Below, piece by piece: positions 51,422 to 59,202 of a stretch of DNA of 64,000 nucleotides. The DNA comes from Rhizobium pisi (lineage in GTDB: Bacteria > Pseudomonadota > Alphaproteobacteria > Rhizobiales > Rhizobiaceae): contig NZ_RJJT01000015.1 of assembly GCF_003938655.1 (NCBI RefSeq), positions 62,001 through 126,000 on the forward strand, in the 5' to 3' direction. How positions within the stretch are numbered: position 1 is the first letter of the stretch; each line of letters opens with the position of its first letter. The position numbers were made by a program, and so were the translations under genes. The notes beneath the pieces were generated by a model. It was not told the origin of the DNA and did no database searches. It worked only from the letters and a program-made list of their open reading frames with translations.

Positions 51422-52638
51422 GACACGGACTTCAGCCGCTTGCCTTCCGGATCGTGATTGATCGTCGCGGCGATGTCCTTGGTCCAGGCGGAAACGGCCG
51501 GCACGCGCGAGCGATCGACGCGATAGGCGAATTTCTTCGCCACATCGACGATCTCGTCGAGCAGGGCTGCTTCCAGGGTGATCGGGGCGAGGCCGAGATC
51601 GCGGAACTTTTCGTTCCTGACGATCAGTTCGTTCTCGGCGGCTTCCTTGCGCGGGTTGGGCAGCCAGGCGATCTTGGAGCCGGTCATCCTGGCGATCATC
51701 TCGGCGAGGTCGCGCACCCGGTGGGTTTCCGTCATCTGATTGAAGATCTCGACGCGCGCGCCGCGGGCAGGCGGGTTCTCCAGCGCCAGCTCGATGCAGC
51801 GGACCGAATCCTGGATGTGGATGAAGGCGCGAGTCTGGCCGCCGGTTCCGTGTACCGTCAGAGGATAACCGATTGCCGCCTGGATGAGGAAGCGATTCAG
51901 CACCGTGCCGTAGTCGCCATCATAGTCGAACCGGTTGATGAGCTGCGCGTGGCGGCGCGTCTGCTCGGTGTGCGTGCCCCAGACGATACCCTGGTGCAGA
52001 TCGGTGATCCTGAGCCCATCGTTCTTTGCATAGAACTGAAAGAGAAGCTGATCCAGGCACTTGGTCATATGGTAGATCGAGCCCGGATTGGATGGGTAGA
52101 GGATCTCCTGGCTGACCGTCTCGCCGCCCGCGGTTTCGATGCCGACGGGCAGATAACCTTCGGGAATGGCGGCGCCGACGGTCGAGTAACCATAGACGCC
52201 CATGGTGCCGAGATGGATGAGGTGGGCGTCGAGATTGAGTTCGGTCAGCGCGTTCAGGAGGTTATGCGTGGCGCTGACATTGTTGTTCACAGTGTAGTTC
52301 TTGTGGCGGTCGCTCTTCATCGAATAGGGCGCGGCGCGCTGTTCGGCGAAATGGATGACGGCATCGGGGCGGTTTTCGGCAAGCCACTTCTTCAGGAGTT
52401 CATAATCCTTGGCGAGATCGATCAGATTGAAGTGGATGCGGCGTCCGGTTTCCGCATGCCAGATGCGGGCGCGCTCCTGGATCGAATCCATCGGCGTCAG
52501 CGACTGAACGCCAAGTTCGGTGTCGATCCAGCGGCGCGAGAGATTGTCGAGGATATGGATGTCGTGACCGGCATCGGAAAGGTGGAGCGAGGTGGGCCAA
52601 CCAATGAAACCGTCTCCGCCCATAACCGCAATCTTCAT
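51418..52638 (-). CDS. sqdB: UDP-sulfoquinovose synthase
   Basis: A 406-residue SDR enzyme that makes UDP-sulfoquinovose from UDP-glucose and sulfite, the committed step of sulfolipid SQDG synthesis. The NAD-binding motif GGDGFIGW is at 7-14 with LDNLSRR after it. The active site Thr145 and Tyr189-x-x-x-Lys193 (YHMTK) match plant SQD1 and bacterial SqdB. Complete. It heads the sqdBDC operon. The ribosome site GGAGACGA is identical to that of the reductase at 26198. SQDG replaces phospholipid under phosphate limitation. Confidence 0.94.
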   Translation of the reverse strand: MKIAVMGGDGFIGWPTSLHLSDAGHDIHILDNLSRRWIDTELGVQSLTPMDSIQERARIWHAETGRRIHFNLIDLAKDYELLKKWLAENRPDAVIHFAEQRAAPYSMKSDRHKNYTVNNNVSATHNLLNALTELNLDAHLIHLGTMGVYGYSTVGAAIPEGYLPVGIETAGGETVSQEILYPSNPGSIYHMTKCLDQLLFQFYAKNDGLRITDLHQGIVWGTHTEQTRRHAQLINRFDYDGDYGTVLNRFLIQAAIGYPLTVHGTGGQTRAFIHIQDSVRCIELALENPPARGARVEIFNQMTETHRVRDLAEMIARMTGSKIAWLPNPRKEAAENELIVRNEKFRDLGLAPITLEAALLDEIVDVAKKFAYRVDRSRVPAVSAWTKDIAATINHDPEGKRLKSVS

Positions 52639-52757
52639 CGCATCGTCTCCTGATCGGTCGCTTATTATCGGGAATAGTTAGGAATTATGACAATCATTCA
52701 ACGCTTGCCTGACGGGAAGCGTTGCGCCAAAGAGGGCACCTCAGTTTGGAGAAAATT

Positions 52758-53213
52758 ATGACGGAACGCCCTTTTTCCATTTCGGGAGAGCTGACGGAGG
52801 CGGGACACCGCCTCGTCCAGCGGGTCTATTATGAAGATACGGATTTCTCCGGCCTGGTCTATCACGCCCGCTACCTGCATTTCCTCGAGCGCGGCCGTAC
52901 CGATTATCTGCGCTGTCTCGGCGTCGAGCAGCGTGAGCTTGTCGGCGCCGACGAGGAAGGGCTGGTTTTCGTCGTCCACCGCATGGAGATCGACTTCAAG
53001 AGCCCGGCGCGGATGGACGACGTGCTGACTATCCTGACGCACACGGAAAAAGCCGGCGGCGCCAAGATGGTGCTCAACCAGCAGATTCGTTCGGGCGAGA
53101 CGCTGCTGATCGCCGCCAAGGTGATTATCGCCGTCATCAACGCCAAGGGACGGCCGAGACGGCTGCCGGAAACGCTGGCGATCAAATTCCTGGAAGGCAG
53201 CAAACCGCTGTAA
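52758..53213 (+). CDS. ybgC: Tol-Pal-associated acyl-CoA thioesterase YbgC
   Basis: A 151-residue hot-dog-fold thioesterase. The active-site segment is YYEDTDFSGLVYHARYLHFLERGRTDYLR with the catalytic Asp in DTDFSG. Relatives hydrolyse acyl-CoA or acyl-ACP at the membrane near Tol-Pal. The start MTERPFSI follows GGAG at 6 nt. It opens the Tol-Pal cluster, but a 381-bp gap with its own regulatory signals separates it from tolQ. Confidence 0.93.
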   Translation: MTERPFSISGELTEAGHRLVQRVYYEDTDFSGLVYHARYLHFLERGRTDYLRCLGVEQRELVGADEEGLVFVVHRMEIDFKSPARMDDVLTILTHTEKAGGAKMVLNQQIRSGETLLIAAKVIIAVINAKGRPRRLPETLAIKFLEGSKPL

Positions 53214-53594
53214 TCCGAATCGCCTGAAATCCGTAGCGACGCGCTTGTCAAAACTTGAGTTTTATGTGAAGGAATTCGCGCGCCGCAGGATGGACGCTCT
53301 TCGGCGGCCGGACTTTGCTCCGGTCAAGTAATCCATGGAACAAATTCTCCCGAACCCAGGCTTACTGTCACAGTCCGGCACTAACGATCTATTAACCATA
53401 ATAGTGTCTTACTGGGAAAGTCGGAGTTTGTGCGGTGCACGCCTTCCTTTGACCAAATTTGACGGCAAGAAGGCGGAAGAAGAGCTTGGAAGCTTGACCA
53501 GGGCTTTGGGCAGCGGCCGCCAGACACTTCTTGCGAGATCACTTTGTGCCGCCCGGTCCTGCACCGGGCGTTTGGATTCGGGGATTTTGAATCA
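53214..53594. promoter_or_regulatory. Intergenic control region upstream of tolQ
   Basis: 381 bp without a supported gene. TTAACCATAAT at 53392-53402 carries a TTAACC core like CtrA half-sites, and the same 11 bp recurs upstream of pal. A hairpin-like GCCCGGTCC...ACCGGGC lies near 53551-53571. A short frame at 53335-53607 is not credible (mixed composition, no family). Confidence 0.45.
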
Positions 53595-54314
53595 ATGGAA
53601 CAAGTAGGATTGGCAGCAGCCACGACGGACGTCAGCCTCTGGTCGCTATTCATGCAGGCCGGCATCGTCGTCAAGCTCGTCATGCTCGGGCTCATCGCAG
53701 CCTCGGTATGGACGTGGGCGATCGTCATTGACAAATACCTGGCCTATGGCCGCGCACGGCGCCAGTTCGACAAGTTCGAGCAGGTTTTCTGGTCGGGCCA
53801 GTCGCTGGAAGAACTCTACCGCTCGCTGTCGGAACGCAACAATACGGGTCTGGCGTCGATCTTCGTCGCCGCCATGCGCGAGTGGAAGAAGTCGTTCGAA
53901 CGCGGCGCCCGCTCGCCGATCGGCCTGCAGATGCGTATCGACCGGGCGATGGACGTGACGCTCGCCCGTGAAACCGAATTTCTCGGCGCCCGCCTCGGAT
54001 CGCTCGCAACCATCGGTTCGGCCGGTCCGTTCATCGGCCTTTTCGGCACGGTCGTCGGTATCATGACCTCGTTCCAGGCAATTGCCGGGTCGAAGTCCAC
54101 CAACCTTGCGGTCGTGGCGCCCGGTATCGCCGAAGCGCTTCTTGCAACCGCCATCGGTCTGGTCGCCGCTATCCCGGCCGTTATTGCCTACAACAAGTTC
54201 TCCGCCGACGCCGGCAAGCTCTCGGCGCGCATGGAAGGTTTTGCGGACGAATTCTCCGCCATTCTTTCGCGCCAGATCGATGAGAAGTTGCAGCCGCGCC
54301 AGGCTGCGCAGTAA
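53595..54314 (+). CDS. tolQ: Tol-Pal system proton channel subunit TolQ
   Basis: A 239-residue inner-membrane protein with three helices (about 20-42, 140-160, 172-192). The MotA/TolQ/ExbB core GSAGPFIGLFGTVVGIMTSFQAIAGSKSTNLAVVAPGIAEALLATAIGLVAAIPAVIAYN is typical. With TolR it uses the proton gradient to energise TolA during outer-membrane constriction at division. The start MEQVGLAAA was chosen because the upstream extension shows no similarity and no membrane logic. Confidence 0.95.
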   Translation: MEQVGLAAATTDVSLWSLFMQAGIVVKLVMLGLIAASVWTWAIVIDKYLAYGRARRQFDKFEQVFWSGQSLEELYRSLSERNNTGLASIFVAAMREWKKSFERGARSPIGLQMRIDRAMDVTLARETEFLGARLGSLATIGSAGPFIGLFGTVVGIMTSFQAIAGSKSTNLAVVAPGIAEALLATAIGLVAAIPAVIAYNKFSADAGKLSARMEGFADEFSAILSRQIDEKLQPRQAAQ

Positions 54315-54331
54315 CCGACGGAGCGACGACC

Positions 54332-54784
54332 ATGGGTATGGCTGTAGGAGGCAATGGCGGAGGTGGCGGACGCCGCCGTCGTGGCGGTCGCAACAGGGCC
54401 GTGATTTCCGAAATCAACGTGACGCCGCTCGTCGACGTCATGCTCGTGCTTTTGATCATCTTCATGGTCGCGGCACCGATGATGACCGTCGGCGTGCCGA
54501 TCGACCTGCCGGAAACGCAGGCCAAGGCGCTGAATTCCGAGACGCAGCCGATCACGATCTCGGTCAAGAACAGCGGCGAAGTCTATCTGCAGGAAACGCC
54601 GATCCCGGCCGAAGAGATTGCTGCAAAGCTCGAGGCGATCGCGACCACCGGTTATAACGAACGCATCTTCGTGCGTGGCGACGCGACGGCGCCCTATGGC
54701 GTCATCGCCGACGTCATGGCTCGCATCCAGGGGGCCGGCTTCAAGAACATCGGCCTCGTGACGCAGCAGAAGAAGGACCAATAG
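54332..54784 (+). CDS. tolR: Tol-Pal system protein TolR
   Basis: A 150-residue ExbD/TolR protein. A Gly/Arg-rich cytoplasmic start (GGNGGGGGRRRRGGR) leads to the single membrane helix with the essential Asp in NVTPLVDVMLVLLIIFMVAAP. A periplasmic domain follows. It pairs with TolQ, 17 bp upstream, and with TolA, 8 bp downstream. Confidence 0.95.
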   Translation: MGMAVGGNGGGGGRRRRGGRNRAVISEINVTPLVDVMLVLLIIFMVAAPMMTVGVPIDLPETQAKALNSETQPITISVKNSGEVYLQETPIPAEEIAAKLEAIATTGYNERIFVRGDATAPYGVIADVMARIQGAGFKNIGLVTQQKKDQ

Positions 54785-54792
54785 CGCTCAAA

Positions 54793-55938
54793 ATGAAGGC
54801 CAGTGTCGTCACATCTGCTGTTCTGCACTGCCTGGTGCTTACCTGGGCGATGGTGTCGCTCAGCGCCCCGGAATCCTTCAAGGTGGAGGATTTCGAGGCG
54901 ATGCCGGTCGATCTCGTGCCGGTGGAATCCATTACCCAGATGCAGCAGGGCGACAAGAAGGCTCCGAAGAAGGAGACTTCCGCGCCCGTACCGACGACGC
55001 GCCCGCCGATCGCTCAGCCGGCGGAGAATGCCGGCGACAACAATGCCGATCTGAAGACGCCGCCGGTCCCGAACGCCAAGCCGAGCAATAGCGAAGCCGC
55101 CGCGGCGAATTCAACCGAAAAGCCGCTGCCGCAGGTCGATCCCAAGCCGAACGACGTCAAGGAAGTCAGTAAGGAAGAGACCGAGGTCGAGCAGCCGAAG
55201 GAAGTTGCTTCAATTCCGCCGCCGAAGCCGGTCGAGGTAACGCCGCCGAAGCCGGAAGAGAAACCGCCGGAAGAACAGGCCAAGCCTGAAGAGCCGCCGA
55301 AGCCGGATGCGGAAGCGTTGCCGGACAAGGTGCCGACGCCGGTCGTCAAGCCGCAGGTAAAGCCGCCGGAGCCGCAGAAGCCCGCCGAAAAGCCGCCGGA
55401 AAAGACACCGGACGAGCCGAAGGCTGCCGAAAAACCGACGGACAAGAAAAAGGCCGACAAGAAGCAGGAAGTCGCGAAATCAGCCTCGTCGATGAAGAGC
55501 GACTTCAATGCCGACCAGATTTCAGCCTTGCTGAACAAGACCGATCCTTCCGCTGGCGGAGCCAAGCGCTCGACGCAAGAGGCATCGCTCGGTGCGAAGA
55601 AGAGCAATGGTGGCTCGAAACTCAGCCAGAGCGAAGAAGATGCTATGCGCAGCTTGATCGAGAGCAATTGGCTGGTCACGCCCGGAATGGAAGGGCTGTC
55701 CGGCCTGGTGATTACGGTGCATTTCAAGCTGGGTAAAGACGGTAGCATTATTGGTCAGCCGGATGTGGAATCGTCTGGCGGAAGCAGCAGTGACTCTACG
55801 CGCCGTGCGCTGGAAAGCGCTGCTTACCGCGCCGTGATGAAATCCGCGCCTTCTTTTTCCTCGACCCTTCCGATGGACAAATATGACGCTTGGAGTGAGG
55901 TCGTTCTCAACTTCGATGCGAGCAGCTTGGGAATCTAG
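54793..55938 (+). CDS. tolA: Tol-Pal energy-transducing protein TolA (TonB-like)
   Basis: A 381-residue protein. An N-terminal membrane helix lies at about 5-24, a long Pro/Lys/Glu-rich periplasmic spacer at ~50-230 (KPPEEQAKPEEPPKP repeats), and a C-terminal TonB/TolA domain at ~285-381 ending DKYDAWSEVVLNFDASSLGI. The last ~230 bp use ATT, GGT and TCT codons more than the flanks. A second, diverged C-terminal end lies just downstream, so this tail may have been acquired by recombination. TolA transmits energy to Pal and TolB. Confidence 0.93.
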   Translation: MKASVVTSAVLHCLVLTWAMVSLSAPESFKVEDFEAMPVDLVPVESITQMQQGDKKAPKKETSAPVPTTRPPIAQPAENAGDNNADLKTPPVPNAKPSNSEAAAANSTEKPLPQVDPKPNDVKEVSKEETEVEQPKEVASIPPPKPVEVTPPKPEEKPPEEQAKPEEPPKPDAEALPDKVPTPVVKPQVKPPEPQKPAEKPPEKTPDEPKAAEKPTDKKKADKKQEVAKSASSMKSDFNADQISALLNKTDPSAGGAKRSTQEASLGAKKSNGGSKLSQSEEDAMRSLIESNWLVTPGMEGLSGLVITVHFKLGKDGSIIGQPDVESSGGSSSDSTRRALESAAYRAVMKSAPSFSSTLPMDKYDAWSEVVLNFDASSLGI

Positions 55939-56024
55939 CGCCTTACACGATGCTCCCAAAAGACAAATACGATGCTTGGAAGGAAGTTATTTTGAACTTC
56001 GACGCCAGCCAATTGAACCGATGA
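55939..56024 (+). pseudogene. Relic of an alternative tolA C-terminus
   Basis: In another frame than tolA, 55950-56024 reads MLPKDKYDAWKEVILNFD followed by ASQLNR and a stop. It matches the end of TolA at 16 of 20 residues from DKYDAW onward. By hand count about 40 of 60 bases agree, most differences falling on third codon positions. Thus it looks like the end of another functional tolA allele, left behind when the present 3' end arrived. It has no start signal of its own. Confidence 0.75.
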
Positions 56025-56047
56025 AGTGCTGAAAGGCTTGTTTTGAT

Positions 56048-57358
56048 ATGGTCAAGTGTTCCCTCATCCGCGCTCTAATGGTCATTGCAGGCCTGATTGG
56101 GGTCGCAGCGTTTACGACTCCGGCAAACGCGGTACTCACCCTCGATCTTCGGAAGGGCAATATTCAGCCGCTGCCTATTGCGGTAACCGACTTCCTGCAG
56201 GGCGATATGGGCGCGCAGGTTTCGCAGGTGATCGCCGCCGACCTGCAGCGCTCCGGCCTTTTCGCGCCGATTAACAAGAGCGCCTTCATTGAGAAGATCT
56301 CCAATCCGGATGCCGCGCCGCGCTTCGAGGACTGGAAGGTCATCAACGCACAGGCGTTGGTCACCGGTCGCGTGACGCAGGAGGCCGATGGCCGTCTTCG
56401 CGCCGAATTCCGTCTCTGGGATCCCTTCGCCGGCCAGCAGATGACCGGTCAGCAATTCTATACGCAGCCGGAGAACTGGCGCCGCGTCGCTCACATCATC
56501 GCCGACGCGATCTACAAGCAGATCACTGGTGAAGAGGGCTATTTCGATACCCGTGTCGTCTTCGTTTCCGAATCCGGCACCAAGCAGCAGCGCAAGCGTC
56601 AGCTGGCGATCATGGATCAGGACGGTTTCAATATCCGGATGCTGACGGACGGCAGCGATCTCGTGCTGACGCCGCGCTTCTCGCCGAGCCGGCAGGAAGT
56701 CACCTACATGTCCTTTGCCAACCAGCAGCCGCGCGTCTATCTGCTGCAGCTCGAAACCGGGCAGCGCGAAGTCGTCGGCAACTTCCCGGGCATGACCTTC
56801 TCGCCGCGCTTTTCTCCTGATGGCCAGAAGGTGATCATGAGCTTGCAGCAGGAAGGCAATTCCAACATCTACACGATGGACCTGCGTTCGCGCACGACGA
56901 CGCGGCTGACTTCGACGGCTGCGATCGACACTTCGCCTTCCTATTCGCCTGACGGCGCGCGTGTCAGCTTCGAAAGCGACCGTGGTGGAAAGCCGCAGAT
57001 CTATGTGATGAATGCCGACGGCTCGGGCCAGACCCGCATTTCCTTCGGCGACGGCTCCTATTCGACGCCGGTCTGGTCGCCGCGCGGCGATCTGATCGCC
57101 TTCACCAAGCAGGCCGGCGGCAAGTTCTCGATCGGCGTGATGAAGCCGGATGGTTCGGGCGAGCGCATCCTGACGACCGGCTTCCACAACGAGGGTCCGA
57201 CCTGGGCGCCGAATGGCCGCGTGCTGATGTTCTTCCGCCAGGCAGCGGGGGCGGGCGGTCCGCAGCTCTATTCGATTGATCTGACCGGTTACAATGAACA
57301 GCTCGTCAAGACGCCGAGCTACGGTTCCGACCCGGCCTGGTCACCGCTTCTGGAGTAG
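56048..57358 (+). CDS. tolB: Tol-Pal system protein TolB
   Basis: A 436-residue periplasmic protein. The signal peptide is ~1-28 (cut after TTPANA), followed by the TolB N-terminal domain (~30-160). A six-bladed beta-propeller has repeated DG/SPDG blades (FSPDGQKVIMSL, YSPDGARVSFES, WSPRGDLIAFT). It contacts Pal and TolA. Full length. Confidence 0.95.
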   Translation: MVKCSLIRALMVIAGLIGVAAFTTPANAVLTLDLRKGNIQPLPIAVTDFLQGDMGAQVSQVIAADLQRSGLFAPINKSAFIEKISNPDAAPRFEDWKVINAQALVTGRVTQEADGRLRAEFRLWDPFAGQQMTGQQFYTQPENWRRVAHIIADAIYKQITGEEGYFDTRVVFVSESGTKQQRKRQLAIMDQDGFNIRMLTDGSDLVLTPRFSPSRQEVTYMSFANQQPRVYLLQLETGQREVVGNFPGMTFSPRFSPDGQKVIMSLQQEGNSNIYTMDLRSRTTTRLTSTAAIDTSPSYSPDGARVSFESDRGGKPQIYVMNADGSGQTRISFGDGSYSTPVWSPRGDLIAFTKQAGGKFSIGVMKPDGSGERILTTGFHNEGPTWAPNGRVLMFFRQAAGAGGPQLYSIDLTGYNEQLVKTPSYGSDPAWSPLLE

Positions 57359-57431
57359 CAGGCGCGGCAATGCCTTTATGTCGCCCCAGAATCATGAAAA
57401 CCGGGCGGCTACGGGACAAATCAGTAAATTG

Positions 57432-57461
57432 TTAACCATAATCTTTGAGGGGCGGTTAACC
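57432..57461. promoter_or_regulatory. TTAACC motif pair upstream of pal
   Basis: TTAACCATAAT at 57432-57442 and TTAACC at 57456-57461 lie 50-80 bp upstream of pal. The first repeats the 11-mer found before tolQ. They resemble CtrA half-sites; binding is not shown. Confidence 0.4.
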
Positions 57462-57509
57462 GAGTGCGGTTACTGTCCGGAAACCCTGAAATCGCAAGGA
57501 GACCCGGCC

Positions 57510-58043
57510 ATGAGCCGAATTCACACCCCGGCAATGAGCCGCATGCAGAATTTCGCCCGCAACCCTGTCATGATCGCGCTTGTCGCCGGTCTCGCGCTTG
57601 CAAGCTGCGCAAAGAAGAACGGCGGCATGCCGAACAGCGCCGGCGATATGGGCCTCGGCGCCGGTGCAGCAACGCCGGGCTCGGCCCAGGACTTCACGGT
57701 CAATGTCGGCGACCGCATCTTCTTCGATACCGACTCCTCGTCGATCCGCGCCGATGCCTCCCAGACGCTCGACCGTCAGGCTCAGTGGCTCGCCCGCTAT
57801 CCGAACTACCAGATCACCGTCGAAGGCCACGCCGACGAACGCGGTACCCGCGAATACAACCTGGCGCTCGGCGCCCGCCGTGCTTCTGCCGCCAAGGATT
57901 ACCTTGCTTCGCGCGGCGTTCCCGCACAGCGCATGAAGACGATTTCCTACGGCAAGGAACGTCCGGTCGCCGTCTGCGACGATATTTCCTGCTGGTCGCA
58001 GAACCGCCGCGCAGTCACCGTACTCGGCGGCGCCGGCTCGTAA
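57510..58043 (+). CDS. pal: Peptidoglycan-associated lipoprotein Pal
   Basis: A 177-residue outer-membrane lipoprotein. The lipobox LASC has the lipidated Cys at residue 33 (GLALASCAKK). The C-terminal OmpA domain includes FFDTDSSSIRADASQTLDRQAQWL and EGHADERGTREYNLALGARRA, the peptidoglycan-binding core. AAGGAG sits 8 nt before the ATG. It is followed by a strong terminator, so the cpoB gene has a separate signal. Confidence 0.95.
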   Translation: MSRIHTPAMSRMQNFARNPVMIALVAGLALASCAKKNGGMPNSAGDMGLGAGAATPGSAQDFTVNVGDRIFFDTDSSSIRADASQTLDRQAQWLARYPNYQITVEGHADERGTREYNLALGARRASAAKDYLASRGVPAQRMKTISYGKERPVAVCDDISCWSQNRRAVTVLGGAGS

Positions 58044-58070
58044 TCTCCAGGCAATGCCCGGTTTTTCAAA

Positions 58071-58100
58071 GGCGGTCCCGCGGGGCCGCCTTTTCTTTTT
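58071..58100 (+). terminator. Terminator after pal
   Basis: Stem GGCGGTCC/GGGCCGCC (with one G-U) followed by TTTTCTTTTT. It lies 28 bp after the pal stop. Confidence 0.85.
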
Positions 58101-58202
58101 GACCACACTTTGGCCAGACTCCGTTGCTTTTTGACAGCAATTGGAAAAATCTCCTGTTCGTGCCATCGAGGCGCGAAGAATCACTGGGACAGGACGATAC
58201 AT

Positions 58203-59192
58203 ATGAAGAAACTTGTCGTGGCAGGCATGCTGTGCCTCGCGGCTGTGACCGGGAGCGAAAGGGCGGCCTATTCCGCTTCGTTCTTCGGGCTGCATCTCGG
58301 CGGGCGGCCGGCGGAAAATCAGTCGGCGCCGCCTGTTGTCAAGGTGCAGAGCGGCGATGCGGAGGTCCGCGTACAGCAGCTCGAGGACCAGATGCGGCAG
58401 CTGAACGGCCGGATCGAGGAGATGAGCTTTCAGCTTCTCCAGATGCAGGAGACGATCCGCAAGCAGCAGGAAGACAATGAATTCCGCTTCCAGCAGCTCG
58501 AAAAGACAGGCACCGGCGGCGGTGCGGCCAAGGCACCCGTCAAGAAAAGCGAAACCGATCCCGCTCCGGCAGCCTCCGGCAGCGACGACATCGCCAAGGT
58601 GATCCAAGCACCACAGGGAGCCGAAACGGCTCCCTCCACCAAGGTGCCGGACAATAACGGCCTCGGCCAGCCGCCGAAGGAGCTTGGCTCGATCGAATTC
58701 GACAAAAATGGCAATCCGATCGGTGGATCCGTCGACGACAATGCCACAATCGGCTCCGGGCCGATTCCTGATGCCAATAGCGGAACGCCGCAACAGACCG
58801 CTTCGCTCGGCAGCGAGGCCGATCAGTACAAGTCCGCCTACGGTCATGTGCTTTCCGGCGACTACGGCACGGCCGAGCAGGAATTCACGCAGTACATCAC
58901 CCGTTACCCGAGCAGCGCGCGGGCGGCGGACGCCAATTTCTGGCTCGGCGAAGCGCTCTATTCGCAGGGCAAGTACAATGAGGCGGCAAAGACCTTCCTC
59001 AATGCGCATCAGAAATACAGCACATCGGAGAAGGCGCCGGAAATGCTGCTGAAGCTCGGCATGTCGCTTGCTGCCCTCGACAATACCGAGACGGCCTGCG
59101 CGACGCTGCGCGAAGTCTCGAAGCGTTATCCGAAGGCCTCACGCGCCGTCATAACCAAGGTTGCGAGCGAACAGAAACGCCTCGCCTGCTAG
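58203..59192 (+). CDS. cpoB: Tol-Pal accessory protein CpoB/YbgF
   Basis: A 329-residue periplasmic protein. The signal peptide is ~1-23. A coiled-coil trimerisation segment lies at ~55-105 (VQQLEDQMRQLNGRIEEMSFQLLQMQET). A low-complexity linker follows, then TPR units at ~210-329 (KSAYGHVLSGDYGTAEQEF, WLGEALYSQGKYNEAAKTF). CpoB coordinates peptidoglycan synthesis and constriction with Tol. A longer frame from 58110 is not needed. Confidence 0.92.
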   Translation: MKKLVVAGMLCLAAVTGSERAAYSASFFGLHLGGRPAENQSAPPVVKVQSGDAEVRVQQLEDQMRQLNGRIEEMSFQLLQMQETIRKQQEDNEFRFQQLEKTGTGGGAAKAPVKKSETDPAPAASGSDDIAKVIQAPQGAETAPSTKVPDNNGLGQPPKELGSIEFDKNGNPIGGSVDDNATIGSGPIPDANSGTPQQTASLGSEADQYKSAYGHVLSGDYGTAEQEFTQYITRYPSSARAADANFWLGEALYSQGKYNEAAKTFLNAHQKYSTSEKAPEMLLKLGMSLAALDNTETACATLREVSKRYPKASRAVITKVASEQKRLAC

Positions 59193-59202
59193 GCCTGCCG
59201 GC

